Shown: positions 10,066 to 23,600 of the stretch, piece after piece
How the letters are laid out: every line of letters begins with the position of its first letter
Numbering within the stretch: position 1 is the first letter of the stretch
Source of the DNA: Bolinopsis microptera
Taxonomy: Eukaryota; Ctenophora; Tentaculata; Lobata; Bolinopsidae
DNA length: 64,000 nt
Reading direction: 5' to 3'
NCBI RefSeq assembly: GCF_026151205.1
Contig: NC_087075.1
Span: 866,501 to 930,500 of the forward strand
Program-made: the position numbers and the translations under genes
The notes under the pieces: generated by a model
The model's input: the letters and a program-made list of their open reading frames with translations, nothing else
What the model was told of the DNA's origin: nothing
The model's database searches: none

Positions 10066-13006
10066 TTGGGACATATAATTTTTCCTTCTGGTGTTCAAGG
10101 TAAAGCTTATGTGAAAGCGACCTCTAAAGTCATCAATTATTATGTTAACAACTCCCCCCTTCAAAATGTGGCCATGACTGCACTTATGGTTATGCCAGCC
10201 CTGCTCCTCCAAAAACCTTCCAAACGATCCAAAACAAAAGACCACGTCAGATATCTTGAAGATCGCCTCAAACTTTGGGAGAAAGGCGACATCAAGGGCC
10301 TCATCAAAGAAGGTAAAGCTATTCAGAAGCGTTTAACATCAAGCAAGTTTACTCCCCAACATACCCACAAAGTATTCTCCAAGCTTATGCTTCAAGGAAA
10401 GGTGTCAGCAGCACTCAGATGGGTGACAAATAAAGCTGGGGGCCTCCTAGAATCAACACCAGAAACTATCAAGTTGCTAGAGAGTAAACAGCCTGAAGAA
10501 TCTTTCCTTGTAAGCAGTCTACTCAGCAAGGTTGGCTTGGAAAAAGTAGACAACGTTATATTCGAGAACATAGATATTGAAGCAATCCAGAAGGCAGCAA
10601 AGAACACCAATGGATCAGCTGGCCCCTCTGGCCTAGATTCCGATGGTTGGCAACGTATCCTTTGCTCTAAGTCATTCAAGACATGTGGTGCTGAACTATG
10701 TGAATCAGTTGCCCTACTAACCAGGAAACTATGCACTGAATTAGTTGACCCTGATCCCCTAGCAACGTTCATATCTTGCCGCCTTATTCCTTTGGACAAG
10801 AAACCTGGCATTAGACCTATAGGGATTGGTGAAGTCCTTCGCCGAATAATCGGCAAGTCAGTTACTACCCTGCTCAAACCAGAGATCCTAGCAGCCACTG
10901 CACCACTTCAAGCGTCAGCAGGCCTAGAAGGTGGAGTAGAAGCTGCTATTCATGCTCTTAGAACCATGTATGAAGATGAAGACACTCATGGTATCCGTCT
11001 TGTTGATGCAGATAATGCCTTCAACCGTTTAAACCGGAGAGTTGCCCTCCATAACACAAGTGTGATGTGTCCCGAGCTGTATAAATATCTTGTTAATACC
11101 TACAGAAAAGCAGCAAAACTGTACATACCAAACTCCAATGGTTTGTTTATTTTATCCCAAGAAGGTACTACTCAGGGGGACAACTGTGCTTCTGCATTTT
11201 ACTCCTGTAGCCTGATGCCCCTTCTGGACAAACTCCCCACAGAGCCACCAGATATATCTCCTGTGGTCTTTGAGAACACAAAACCACCCCAGAAGCCTCC
11301 TGAGGAGCACAATGATATTAAGACACCACCAGATACAACTCCAGATAGGACCCCAGAGGTTAATAAGCCCACCAACAAAGCTGCTAAACACATATGGTTT
11401 GCAGATGATTCTGGAGCAGCAGGAAGGCTTAAAGCCCTGAAGATTTGGTGGGATTCCCTACAGGCATCTGGCCCTGTTTACGGCTATTTTCCCAAACCGT
11501 CCAAGACCTGGCTTATTGTTAAAGAGGAGTACCAAGAGGAAGCCAAGTCTCTCTTCCCCGACCTTAACATCACCAGCGAAGGTTGTCGATACCTGGGTTC
11601 CTTTATTGGCACAGAGTCTGGAAAGAACAATTTTATCCAAGCCAAATGTGTTGAATGGATAGAAGAGATCCAGGGATTGGCATCAATTGCACAGCATGAG
11701 CCACACCTTGCTTACGCCGCTTTTGTTTACGGCTCCTCCCGCAGATGGTCTTTCCTGATGAGGACCACCCCTGACATAGCAGTGAACTTGCAGCCCATTG
11801 AGGACAAGATCAGGAATTTGCTCATTCCCAACATGACAGGACACACAATTCGGTCTGACCTTGAGCGAAGTCTGTTCTCCCTCCCAGCCAAGTTAGGTGG
11901 ACTAGCTATAATCAATCCAGTAGAAATTGCTGATGCTGAGTACAAGAACTCACTCATGGCTAACCAGCAGCTTACAGAACACATTCTGAAGCAACACACC
12001 ACTCTCAATACCAACAGAGAGGCTGGGAAAGCGGTCAAGAGTGCCATTAGCCTGTCAAATGCAAAGAGACATGAATCTCTCAAAAACCAGCTGATGAACG
12101 ATCTACCACCTTCGATCAGTGAGAAGATCCCACATGCATGTGAAAAAGGTGCATCAAGCTGGCTGACCGGACTACCTTATGAGAAGTACGGATTTGTCTT
12201 GAACAAGCAAGGGTTCAAAGACGCTATAGCACTGAGATACGCTCTACCCATTGCCAACATAGCCAAGAAATGCATTTGTGCTTTTGTGGCAAAGATAACA
12301 CCTACAACCACATTCTCATTTGCAAGAAAGGAGGCTTTGTCAACAGCAGACACAACCGACTGAGAGACACCATTGCAAGCATTCTTGAAAAAATCTGTAA
12401 TGAGGTTGTTGTAGAGCCCACACTCCAGCCATGCACTGGAGAAGCCTTCGCCCTGGTACCATTCTGGATGATGGGGCAAGGCTTGACATTGCAGCTAGAG
12501 GTCTGTGGTCACCAATGGAGATGGCATTTTTCGATATCAGGGTTTTACACCCCGGAGCCAAATCCAACACTAACCACAACACCCCAGCAAAGATGTACAA
12601 GAAGCATGAGAGAGAGAAAGAAAGGAAATATGGAGACCGCTGTGTACAGATCGAAAAAGGAACCTGCAATGGCCTTATATTCTCGACAACCGGAGGTATG
12701 GGCCCACAGGCTACCATGTTCCTTAAACGAGTGGCAACACTTCTGGCAGCCAAGACCAGTCAGGACAAAAGCCTCATCATGGCAAATCTTAGACGTCGTT
12801 TGCGATTTGAGCTACTTAAAACAGTTTTGATTGCAGTGAGAGGACACAGAAGACGGTATTATGAGAAAGCAATACCTGTTGACGAACTGGACCTAAATCT
12901 CGCACACACCACCAGCGATGAAGACAGGGGTGATGATGTTGAGGATGAAGATGAGGAAGTTGATGATAAGGTTGAGAATGTAGAGAAAGAGGTTTCAGAA
13001 GAGTGA
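10066..13006 (+). pseudogene. RLE-type non-LTR reverse transcriptase with two frameshifts
   Basis: The main frame (10066-12363, 765 codons) holds RT landmarks: KKPGIRPIGIG (~246-256), LVDADNAFNRLNR with the first catalytic Asp (~312), EGTTQGD (~366) and WFADDS with the Asp pair (~444). Near 12268 the frame shifts. The next frame (12270 on) carries CFCGKDNTYNHILIC, a C-x-C-x7-H-x4-C knuckle, then RHNRLRD. A second shift near 12460 gives GARLDIAARGLW...FFDIRV, whose spaced acidic residues fit a PD-(D/E)XK restriction-like endonuclease. An acidic tail follows (DDVEDEDEEVDD). Zinc knuckle plus endonuclease after the RT is the layout of R2-type elements. The first residues before FPSGVQGKAYV appear cut off, so the 5' end is truncated. 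Clade is uncertain. A proline/threonine-rich insert (about residues 385-440) separates EGTTQGD from FADDS. Confidence 0.75.
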
Positions 13007-13241
13007 GCTGAAAAGAAGACTAGATTCTATTCTAATTTATTGATTTTCATATTTATTGAAATAAACATATAATATCCATTACTCCAGGAGTGATGACAGG
13101 ATATATAATTTTAAAAAGGATCACGTTTCGGTTCTAAATTATTTTAGGATTGTTGACATTTGTAAGATTGACATGTTTGATAAATCATATACTTGTATAT
13201 TATAAACATCGCTATTTTTGATAGCTTCAAGGAATTCACTT

Positions 13242-14593
13242 CAAGTTTCACAAGTATGATAAATAAACCTAGATCCTACTTGTGAAACAAATTAATTTAC
13301 ACTCAACATTTGACAAATAAAGACACAATTTTTACAATTTGCAACACCGTTTCGGCGCGCGGCTGATGCATGTTAATCAAAAGAGTTTGTTTTACATCAA
13401 ATTAAATTAACGTTTATTAATTTATACACTTGTTACAAATGGTTTTGTTATAATAAACCACTTTTGTGAAATGGTTATTTTGACTAAAAATATTTTAACT
13501 AAATATAAATTGATTGTGGGTATAAAATAAAATTTTGTTTTATATTAAACATTTTGTTTTATTAAAGTACAGTTTTGGAATTGATTAGTTCAGTTTTGGG
13601 ATTAATAATTAGTTGAATACATAATATAACTATTGTTTTGAAATTACACTAGTGTAATCATTAAACAAACCCCTCCCTGATCCCCTCATATCAGCGATAG
13701 CGTAATCTGTGAACGATCCCTCACTTGTTTGAAGTTAGTACACTTTCTAGGTTTTCGTAAACTTTTTGTGCAGAGAGTCTCCCTTTTCGGAATCCAGCAT
13801 ATGGCATAGTCTTTGTGAGTCGGTCTCCATCGCAGGAGGACTTTACCTGGGGACCCCAGGCTGTAACATAATAATGTTCATAAACATAGAGATTCAGCGG
13901 AATGACAGGCTGAGCGCAATTTCATTTTTTAACATCTTTCTCCTAGTTAAGATGTTAAATGTCCATTTTTCAATTTTATCAGATATGCAATTACAGTTAA
14001 AGGACAAGCGTACTTATAAATAATAATTTTGAATGGAGAATAGAGTATACTGTCCTAAACTTTTTGAATTATGCAAATCAAATCACGCAATATAAATTTA
14101 AGCATATTATTATAGTGTAGAATTTCTGTCACAACAAGACTGCAACCCATAGTAACAACTATAAACAGAACCTTTAATGTGTGCCCGGGGTATTTTTGTG
14201 TTATTTATTAGACTATTATGAAGAAATAGCAAACATTGTTTAATTTGTGGAGTAGCTCATAATATTCAAAACAAAACAGTAAATCTCTGATATACTGGGA
14301 ACTCTAAATAAAAAGAGGATTTTTGATTATGATCAGTAAAATCGTCTTAAATTGACCTTCCCCAAGAATGGCAGTAAAATGCAGTATGACTGCAACTGGT
14401 TTTCAAAAATTATCCTAAATTGATTTGTAAAGATAATATTATTGTATAAAATTTGCATAAAAGTGATATATTTATTTTACTGACAACTTTGTTTTACTGA
14501 CTCAGTGTTTTACCAGGTAGCTGCAGCTAGCTACTATTCATAGAACTTCATTTCTTAAGCCGCTCTAAAAATAAATTATAACAGTTTGTCGAT
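13242..14593. other. upstream region of the coiled-coil gene
   Basis: AT-rich, with no convincing gene. A perfect 12-bp inverted repeat with a 20-nt loop (GTTTCACAAGTA at 13245 and TACTTGTGAAAC at 13277) lies next to the truncated end of Penelope-like copy 2. The promoter and 5' UTR of the gene starting at 14594 should be here, but I cannot place a TATA box or start site with confidence. Confidence 0.4.
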
Positions 14594-14643
14594 ATGGTGC
14601 CAGAGAATGATGTAAACTTTGTTGGGAAAATCGAGAGAAATGT
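14594..14643 (+). CDS. exon 1 (coding start)
   Basis: ATG with G at -3 and G at +4, coding [16 protein letters not shown], then donor GTAAGG in phase 2. It joins in frame to exon 2, whose acceptor needs exactly phase 2. An upstream non-coding exon is possible. Confidence 0.55.
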
Positions 14644-17600
14644 GTAAGGATACAGTTCAACAGTGCAGCATTTTATTTTTTAATTTTAAGCATGTTTATA
14701 ATTGTAACTTTTAAAAAGCACTAATGTTCTACTACTCACAAATATATCTTCTTCTTGGGCTATTTCAAAGATTCGAAATGAAAATGATGTATAAAATGTA
14801 TAATAAGCTTAGAGGCTACTGGTTTACATGATGGTAAACAAACAAATTGATTTGCATGAGTATTTAAGACTTAACAAAGATCCCCATCAAATATTTGATT
14901 TAGAACTGATGGAATAAATCATGAACTACTAAAATTTGTCCTATAATTTTATACTGATAATAAAGTTACTGGATAAATGCCACATTTTGGAAGTTAGAGT
15001 TTGCTGAAAGGTGTTTTAGCTAGCACTGTTCAGGAAATATTTTATTTCTATTTCTGATAACTGCTAACTCCGGTTTACTGCAGCAATTTTCTTTCCCCTT
15101 ACTGTGCTTTTCATTTTTAATGTGAACAATCAAAACCCTGATTTACCCTTTAATCAGGGTTTCACTGTATTGAATAATTTTTGCATATTATTTAATGCAT
15201 AATGGTAAGATCCTTAAGATAAGTTTCTAAGAACATGAATTTGCAGATTGTAGCTTTTTTTGAAAAGTCCGATTGTTGATTAATTACTTCGTTGGCACAT
15301 AAGTTTAGTTAAAAACAATTGTTTATCGATTGAGGAGGCATAAAGCTGTAAAAAACTCCAGTTCAAACTGAAATGTTTCATGTTTAGCAATGCTTCAGCG
15401 CTGCACCATCTGTGTCATTTGCTAGTTTGAAGATCGACGCTCAGATAGCCCGCCAGATATTCGGGGAGTATCATGAGTTTTTTGTGGGGATGCCACCGAA
15501 TTCAAAAAACAATAACTCTCTGCTGAATTTGAGAAAAAGTACTGCAGGTAGGCTTTACATCCTGTGTTAAATGTTTTTCACTGTTCAGATCAGATTTCTA
15601 TAATAAGCCCCAGTAACTCTTCCCCTCACAGTAAAACACCCAACTCCAGAAATTTTCCAAATAAGGTGTTCCTGGTACGATACAGTTTTAGACAAACCTT
15701 AAATAATATATCATTGTCATGCCCGAAGTGGTTTGTAAATGTGCCGTTGTTAACCCCAAGCGTTTCAGTCCCTCATTCCTACCACTCAGCATTGCCTAAG
15801 TTTCGAAGTGGAATTTTTAAAGATAATTTTATAGAAACGGTTACGATTAAAGGAATGTAAAATAAAACCTAACGTTTCATTGAAAAACTTATTGTTTCAT
15901 TGAAATGTATCCAAGTTTACTTGAACTGGAGGGCTCAGTTTCTTTCTTTCAATTGTATCCCAATTGCAGGGCTCTTATCTCCTGATCTGAAGCTTATCAC
16001 GACTAAAAGTGTGTTATTGAATACGAGAGAACCTCCCTATAAACCTTCAAAAGCACCGTGTTTGTGTACGTATATTGTTTTATTTCTTATATTCAGCCAG
16101 TGGTGTAATGACAATTATCCCGGAAAAAGCTGTAGAAAGAAGGCCTGACTTTTCTTAGGACATGTACATTAGGCCACTGCACTTCGGCTGCATCTATTTC
16201 ATTCATTTTCAGTATATTATCTTGTTAACACGTCATCTTTAATTGTCAATGTATAACATGTTTGTTTATGATACATAAAACTTTTGATTCTTTGTAAACA
16301 AATTGTGAACTTTGTACAAAAGAAAACAAGCCGCGCTCAGATATAGTTTTGATCTGATGAACTTCATAGTTTTCTATCTATCATGGAAGAAATCAGAGTC
16401 CTTATTTTGCCACTACAATTCTTGAACGTCTTACTTTCAGAATAAAACAAATATTACAAATATAATCTTACTTTGCTATTAATTTTATATCACAAGTTTG
16501 AATGTTTTTACGAATCTAAATAAAGTATTAGAAGGACCGTTTTTCCTTTTTTTAAATTACAACTGCATTCACTTTTCAATCATTCGATTCACTTGAACTT
16601 TGCAGTGACAAATGCAAACCGACCAAGTATACAAGTTGGCCCGATTTATACCTAAAATGTGTACTGACAAGTTGCAGCTCTCCACTTTAATAACCATTTT
16701 CCTTGTGTACCACAACCTTTATTTGGACAAAATCTGGCTTACGGGTATATGACTCCCATAAAACAGCGCCTCCCAGAATGTATATGTTTACTTTTTTTCT
16801 TCTGATTTATGTATCAAGTACTTATTGCTTCTGATTATCACTTCAGATTACTTGAAAGTGTTCATTACGTTCTTCCCGAAAGGTTTACAAATTTTAATTC
16901 ATTACATATGCGCACAATTCAAACCCAAACTTTATTTTAAGCGGTCTTGCAATAATGTCTTTCAATATAGGCACTCGTATCCTCTCCCAATAATCAAAGT
17001 TGGCTATTCAATAGTTTAGATGTATGATAATTGTAATTGCATTATTCTGAAAGCAGGGAGACTTATAATTTAACACGAATCATACTTGCCTCCCATAATG
17101 CTAATCACATGCCTCCCAAAATGCTGGTATCTGGAATTCTCATTTTGACATATTTTGGTACTGGGTGAGTTGCATAGAGGTTGGACACATCTGATCCGTT
17201 GCAGAAAATCGGGTTTACAAGGTCCGAAATGACTTAAAAAGATTTTGTAAAAAATGGAAACATTTGAGAATCTACGGGGATTTTTTGGAAACATCCATTT
17301 TTTATTTCGGACCTTGGAACCCCGGTTTTCTACGATGGATAAGATGTGTCCAACCTCTATGCAACTCACCTGGTACAAGTCACCTGGTACTCAATCTGAT
17401 GATATGGTATAAGAAGCAATATGAACCTTTTGCATGGGTTGACTTACGTCCATATATGTTGAAATTTTTATAACAAAAAATGAATCAGCAGCACAGTACT
17501 GTCTTAGTGGACACTTTAAATACATTTTTTGTGCTGATATGCATTTTGGGAGGCATGGTTGACATTCGTCGCAAAATATTCTCTGATACAATTTTTGATT

Positions 17601-20600
17601 TTTAATAAACTCGATGTACCGTTGTTGGAAAAACTATTGAGATGCCACCCTGAAAAGCTACATTCTGGGAGGCATAGGGAAAATAGATTTTGTACGAACT
17701 GAAAATTGGTAAAAATGTCATTCTACAATTTTGTAAACCCCCGGGAAGAATAATGAAGAGTTTAAATAAGGTATCAACACAGTCTTCTTGATTATAAATC
17801 AATCATGGTGAGCATGAGAGAGGCCGGAAAAACAGTATACATTATGGGAGGCATATACCCGTACATAATATATTTAATTAATCAATTCCCTAAACGTTTT
17901 TTCACTGTTTCCTAGCACCACCTTGTCTCGGAATGCTGTGTTTCTATTTGTTATTTCCGCTTCAGGGCAAAAGACAGTGTCCAGTAGAAAGAGCACTACA
18001 TTTCCCGGATTCACTGCTCCCGCTACTGTTACACCTCCTAACAAGACTAAGAGTCGGATCAGCAGTGAGAATTTTAATTCATTAATCTAATTAATTAATT
18101 TAGTTATAATTAATTTAGTTATAATTAATCTACTTTATTAATTTAGTTATAATTAATTTTACAGCTTAATCTAGAGCTGGGTATTATAAGTAATTCTGAT
18201 GTCGAAACATTACAAATACTAGTAGGAACCCGTCTAACTCTAAAGAGACTGCATGTGCAATAGTTATTTATTTCGCGATTTTGGCACCACTTGGGGTCAA
18301 CATTTTGGGACTTAAAGTTCTTATTCCTTGGCAAATTTCTTCATACTGATAAAAAGGCCATTATAAAAGCATTCGACCCACCCAAAAAAGTTTCAATTGT
18401 TTATCTCTCACGGCTTTTGTGGAAAGTCGTGTTAAAGCTGATGCCGTGGTGTCAGTAAAATGGCAACAGACATACCTATATATAATATATATCGTCTCGC
18501 TTTATATATATATAGTAATAATCTCTATATCTCTACCCTATTATATATCTAGCCCATTTCTAGGTCAATTAAATTCTACTGATGACATAACTAATTATAC
18601 ATGATCTGATCACCTCTGATAATAGGGGGCCCTCTAATATTATTTTACCATCAGATCTGAAGTAATGAAAGAAAAACCTCAGTAATTTGATTACTAAGAC
18701 TTAGTAATAACCAAATGAAAGACTCACCCCAGTAATCTATCAAAAAAGCAAAAAGCATTAAAATTAAATAACCAACAACCATGTAACCATGTAATGTAAC
18801 CATGTAATTACAATTAACTTCCCTACCCACAAACAAGGACAAAGCTCCCCGAAAATGTAATTTTATTGGTAGCTTCTCCATTTTTGTCTAACCCTCATTT
18901 CGTAGAATTTCGCCGTGGTTACACCACGCAAGATCAAATTTCCCTACAATGTAGTAATTAGTTGTACAATGTACCAGTACAATTGGCATTTACCTTGTAA
19001 ATCAATTATTTAGATTGGAAGTATAGTTGCATTTGAGAGTGGAGAGTGACACACGTGGCCATCGCGATTTTGTTTTGCGTGCATAACCATTATCGCTTAA
19101 TACCATTCAGCTCAGCGCTTAACATGAGTTTATCAGGATGCTACTAAGGAACCTTTTTTGAAGTGGCTGAATTTGAGCACCGAGTAATCATTAAATCATT
19201 ATGCTTGGGCCACAAAAATATTATTATGCCATATATTCCAGAAATCGAGTGAAATTTATCCTATTTGAAACCTGTGTGATGAAATTTTCCGTAATAAATT
19301 TATTCCCTATGATATTTTTTCCTTAACCAGAGGTTAACCCTAGTTACACTACCTAGTTACACTACCCCTCACTTCCTAGGAAATGACACGCTCAGTAGGA
19401 GTTCACTAAAATATTATCAATTAAGCTTTCGTTGCAACCCGGCTTGGCATGGGTGGCATCGCTATCAAAGGGATTAAAATTGTTACTGTAGATAGTTTTG
19501 TTACAAATTCAGCTAGGTTCGTCCCTGGGCCAAAAGGTCAACCATTGAAGTCACCTTGTCAAGGCTTACAATTATTAGACGGTTGGAATTTCATAACACG
19601 TCAAGCTCAGCAAGTGCTCATTAGAATTATCACACTACGGGGGCCTGTTAGACAACACCAGCACAATCTAGTGGGACCTCTGTGTTAGTGATCTCAACGA
19701 AAAGTGTTTCAAGATTGTCAGGAGCATTTACATAACTTTTCGATTCGGCTTTGTATTGGTTCTTATTGTCCAATATATACACCCAAGGCCACGACATTTC
19801 TTTTTCCCATTCAGTTTGGAGTTATACTCACTGCTGTAACCATCAATTTGTAATAAAATCTTTATTTTTCATCAGCAATGTTTGTTTCAGCTAGCGCAAT
19901 ACTGCAAATTTCTCATCATATTGACTCATTATCGTTTAAAGCTGTCAAAGTTAGATGCGATCCCATACAATGTTGGTAAACACAATAGATATAAAACGGC
20001 TCTTGATATGGTTAAGTATGTTTTTTGACAGCACGGTTGAAATTTGTCATGTTATAAGACCTACAGTCTTTTAGAATTTTGAATAGTCTTCCCATACTAA
20101 TGCCACACGAATATAAATAGTTCTGTTATCTGAAATTGAGGGATTACGATGTGAAAACTTATTAGGTTTTATTTGAAACAGTAATAAAATAATTGTTTGA
20201 TTTAATTACAATATAATTTTAAAATTGACGTGCTTTAATTCCTATATTCCACTATATTACTACTGCTACTGCAATCCGCCGTAATTTCATCGAGAGAATA
20301 AACAGGACCTTTTAGTTTTCGAAATGTTATTCGATTATTTATGATTTGAGCTGGGAAATGAATGACTTAGTTTAACAAGTCTTTCAATCATAATCACGTT
20401 TCTGATGATTCGCGCTGAATCGGCGCTGAATAGAAGAGACATTAAAAAATCGTGTAAGTTGTTCTTGAATTTTTAATTAATACACCAAACTGTATTTTTC
20501 AATTTCCTCCAACAGTGAAGGATTCAGTATCAAGGCCGGACCTTTTTTGGTTCATAATTGTCATTATAACTTGTTTTATACAATGTATTGATTTTGCTTC

Positions 20601-23600
20601 GTTTAAACCATATATCTGGAGTTTATACGAATGTTTCGCAAGCCAAAATGTAGAGGGATAGGAACTCTGAGACAGTTTTTAGTTTAATGTTAAATTGAAG
20701 GATTTAAGAAAGATATTGATTTGCTGACATCTTACTATAAATTCAAAGAAATATTTGTGTAATATGTACGACCCACACCACGTGCAAATTAGTTGAGAAA
20801 TAGGATTAGTACATGGTAAACCCATGGTAATGTGTTGAAACGCCGGCATGCACGTTGCAAGGATTTGTGAGGGGCATTTTGATGGCTATTTTGTTATTTT
20901 TTTAATTTTATTTGAATAATTCAATTAATCATTATATATATACAATCAAGCGTTTTCTTTCAGCATGCAATAAAATTACAATGACCTATATTGATATACA
21001 AATTGATAAATGGTACTGCCAATATAATAAGTGCTTAATGTTTGGCGGATGACACTATCGAGAAAAATAAACTTGATTAAACATAATAATTAATTCGGCT
21101 GAACCAAACACATAGTTACGTGCCACCATTAACGATAAGGCGCCGTCTATCTACCAAATTTGAATGACAATCAATAACAATAAATCAAAAACATATCATA
21201 AATAATTATATGGATTTTGTACATTACAATTCCGTCACAACGGTAAATGATAGGACAAGCAGATCGGAAATTTGACGGACAGAATTGTAACCAACAAACA
21301 ACACATTTCTGAGGAACTCATAAGATGATTACGTTGGTGTTCAGTTAGCTATATTTTAATTGGCTTGTATTTTCGGTTGTTTGCGATGGGATATTGTTGA
21401 TGCTAATATAAACAGACTACCAAAGATACTATAAAGCTTCCTCTGTGTGACCACGGACTTTCTTGTATATATATATTATGTTTGACATGACGATTCATGA
21501 CGTTTAAGCGACTACGTTTTCTTAGTTTCAGTATACTTTATCTCTACGTTTTCATTAACAATTTTGATTGCCATATTACTCTATTTAACTATCACTATGA
21601 CTAATTTAACCTTTTAAATTTATTATTTTTAGTTGAACTATGTTAAATATAAAAGGGGATTGTTGCTAGCGTCGATTATGTTTTAACCCTACCTTAGTCA
21701 GGTTGAAAGTCTGATAGCATAACATGTTATGTTTGATTTGACCAAACTACTGCCTATTCATTGCTATATAAATTATTGCTGTTTTTGGATACTTTAGAAA
21801 AAAGTATTCTAGCAAGAAGTGAAAGGGATAAATTATGTTAATGATAAAAAGAAAATGTTTATGAATATCTTAAAGATTAAGTTCAATTCCTATGTTGCTA
21901 AGTACGTTTTATAGATTGTTTTATTAATGTGGAGCATACTTAATTGCATTTGTTACTGGGTACTTGGCATTTTAGTTTCAATTTATATATTTATTACTAT
22001 AATATATTATAGAAATATTCTTGATGAACGTATGATGATGTTTCTGTTTATCTTAATCAATTGAATTGATTTGATTTGAATGGATATATATATATAATAT
22101 ATATAATATAATATCATCATGTTTCAAATCGTTCGGTTTAAAAAGTCTGTACAGAAAGGGTGGTATGTTTGGGAATCACAGAAGGCACAGTGTATAGCAT
22201 GGAAACAGCAGATCTATTGAAAAACATGATGAAGGAAGTCTAAGTTACTAACTATTCAGCATAAAGGGTATGAAAGAAACAATGAAAGATGGGAGTGCCC
22301 TGCCAACACGTGTCAATCCTCACCACAGTAAAGATGGACCATCCTTAGTTAAAAAGAAAAAACCAAAGTGTTAAGAAAACCCGACTACTGGTGTGAAGAT
22401 CTTCAAAAAATTGAACTTGGAAATTATCAGAAGAAACCAGTGAACCTTACAACCACCCCGTAACTTTACGATAGTTAATTAGGTAGGGCCTCATTTAAAA
22501 TGTTATAGGTAGTGTTTTTTTAAAATGTTAAGGTAGTGTGCCTCTTAACTGTTAAGGAAGTTTTTGCCTCATTTTTTTTTCTAGGTGTTGCCTCATTTAA
22601 CTATTACTAGGTAGTGTGCCTCATTTAACTGTTACTAGGTAGTGTGCCTCATTTAACTGTTACTAGGTAGTGTGCCTCATTTAACTGTTACTAGGTAGTG
22701 TGCCTCATTTAACTGTTACTAGGTAGTGTGCCTAATTTAACTGTTATTTTCTATTTCCAGTGTGTATACTCTACTGTATTTTCTATTTTCAGCCCACAAC
22801 ATTGCCCCCCTGTTCCCGGAGCTGACTGATGAAAGTGTAACTATAGAGCGAGTCCTGGAGGTGTGGGAGGAGAAGGGACTTAAAGACTCCACTGACAGAT
22901 CTATCATAGAGTTCCTCAAGGTAAGTGTACTCCAGTAGTAGGGTAACTAGGTAACAGTATGGTAACTAGGAGTGTTACTATGGTAACTGTAGGGTAACTA
23001 GGAGTGTTACTATGGCAACTGTAGGGTAACTAGGAGTGTAACTATGGCAACTGTAGGGTAACTAGGAGTGTTACTATGGTAACAGTAGGGTAACTAGGAG
23101 TGTTACTATGGTAACAGTAGGGTAACTAGGAGTGTTACTATGGTAACAGTAGGGTAACTCAGTACTCATACTGCGTGGTTTGTTGTTATTTGAATTACAA
23201 TTGAGAGAGGGGTATTATATCCTCCTCCTCAGCGAGTAGACAGTATGTCGCGTGGTGAGAACCAGATAATACCACAAATACTGTGCTACAACGTGGAGGC
23301 GATACTCACTTCTAACGAGGTGGAGAGCGATACTCTGCGGGAGTCAGCTATTGCTGCTTTCAAATCTGTCATCACCACTTTACAGTAAGTTTAGTTAAAC
23401 TAAATGATACAACTATAGAACGATATCCATTCAAGAAATGTTTAAAATAAGATCCTATCTCACAAACTCCTGAACACTCTCATTTTACCCACACTCAGGT
23501 CGAACCTAGCTCAAGTTCAGTACGATATGGACGCTCTGAGTGTTGCACTGGAACGCAGAACAGAGGAGTTAGAGAAGAACCTGCACGAGTATGAGATAGG

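Larger units (their letters stand above)
9779..13181 (+). mobile_element. chimeric non-LTR retrotransposon insertion
   Basis: A 3,403-bp insertion into copy 2 flanked by 9-bp AAATCATAT (9770-9778 and 13182-13190), which occurs once at the matching point of copy 1. Within it, a LINE C-terminal fragment (9796-10062) is followed after 3 bp by a different, 5'-truncated reverse transcriptase with a zinc knuckle and endonuclease (10066-13006), then about 175 bp of 3' sequence. The shared target duplication suggests that both parts arrived in one event. Confidence 0.8.
6443..13241 (-). mobile_element. Penelope-like element copy 2, with nested insertions
   Basis: Reading on minus, segments 13191-13241, 9696-9778, 7840-8184 and 6443-7546 (minus a 130-bp insert) align collinearly to 3226-4692 of copy 1. 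The copy is 5'-truncated inside the RT domain: homology stops at 13241 after GGAATTCACTT. Four later insertions split it, each with a recognisable target duplication. A ~15-bp deletion between short direct repeats lies near 9725. Copies 1 and 2 are tail to tail, 1.75 kb apart. Confidence 0.85.

Noticed and set aside
10392-10898. 168-codon minus frame, and other minus frames at 11152-12753
   Set aside because: They are shadows of the RLE-type reverse transcriptase on +, with no recognisable domains.
13766-14023. 85-codon frame upstream of the gene start
   Set aside because: No homology or start-context support; composition is like the surrounding AT-rich DNA.
15564-15860. 98-codon frame in intron 2
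   Set aside because: No family motif; joining it to exon 2 or 3 does not preserve phase better than the direct junction.
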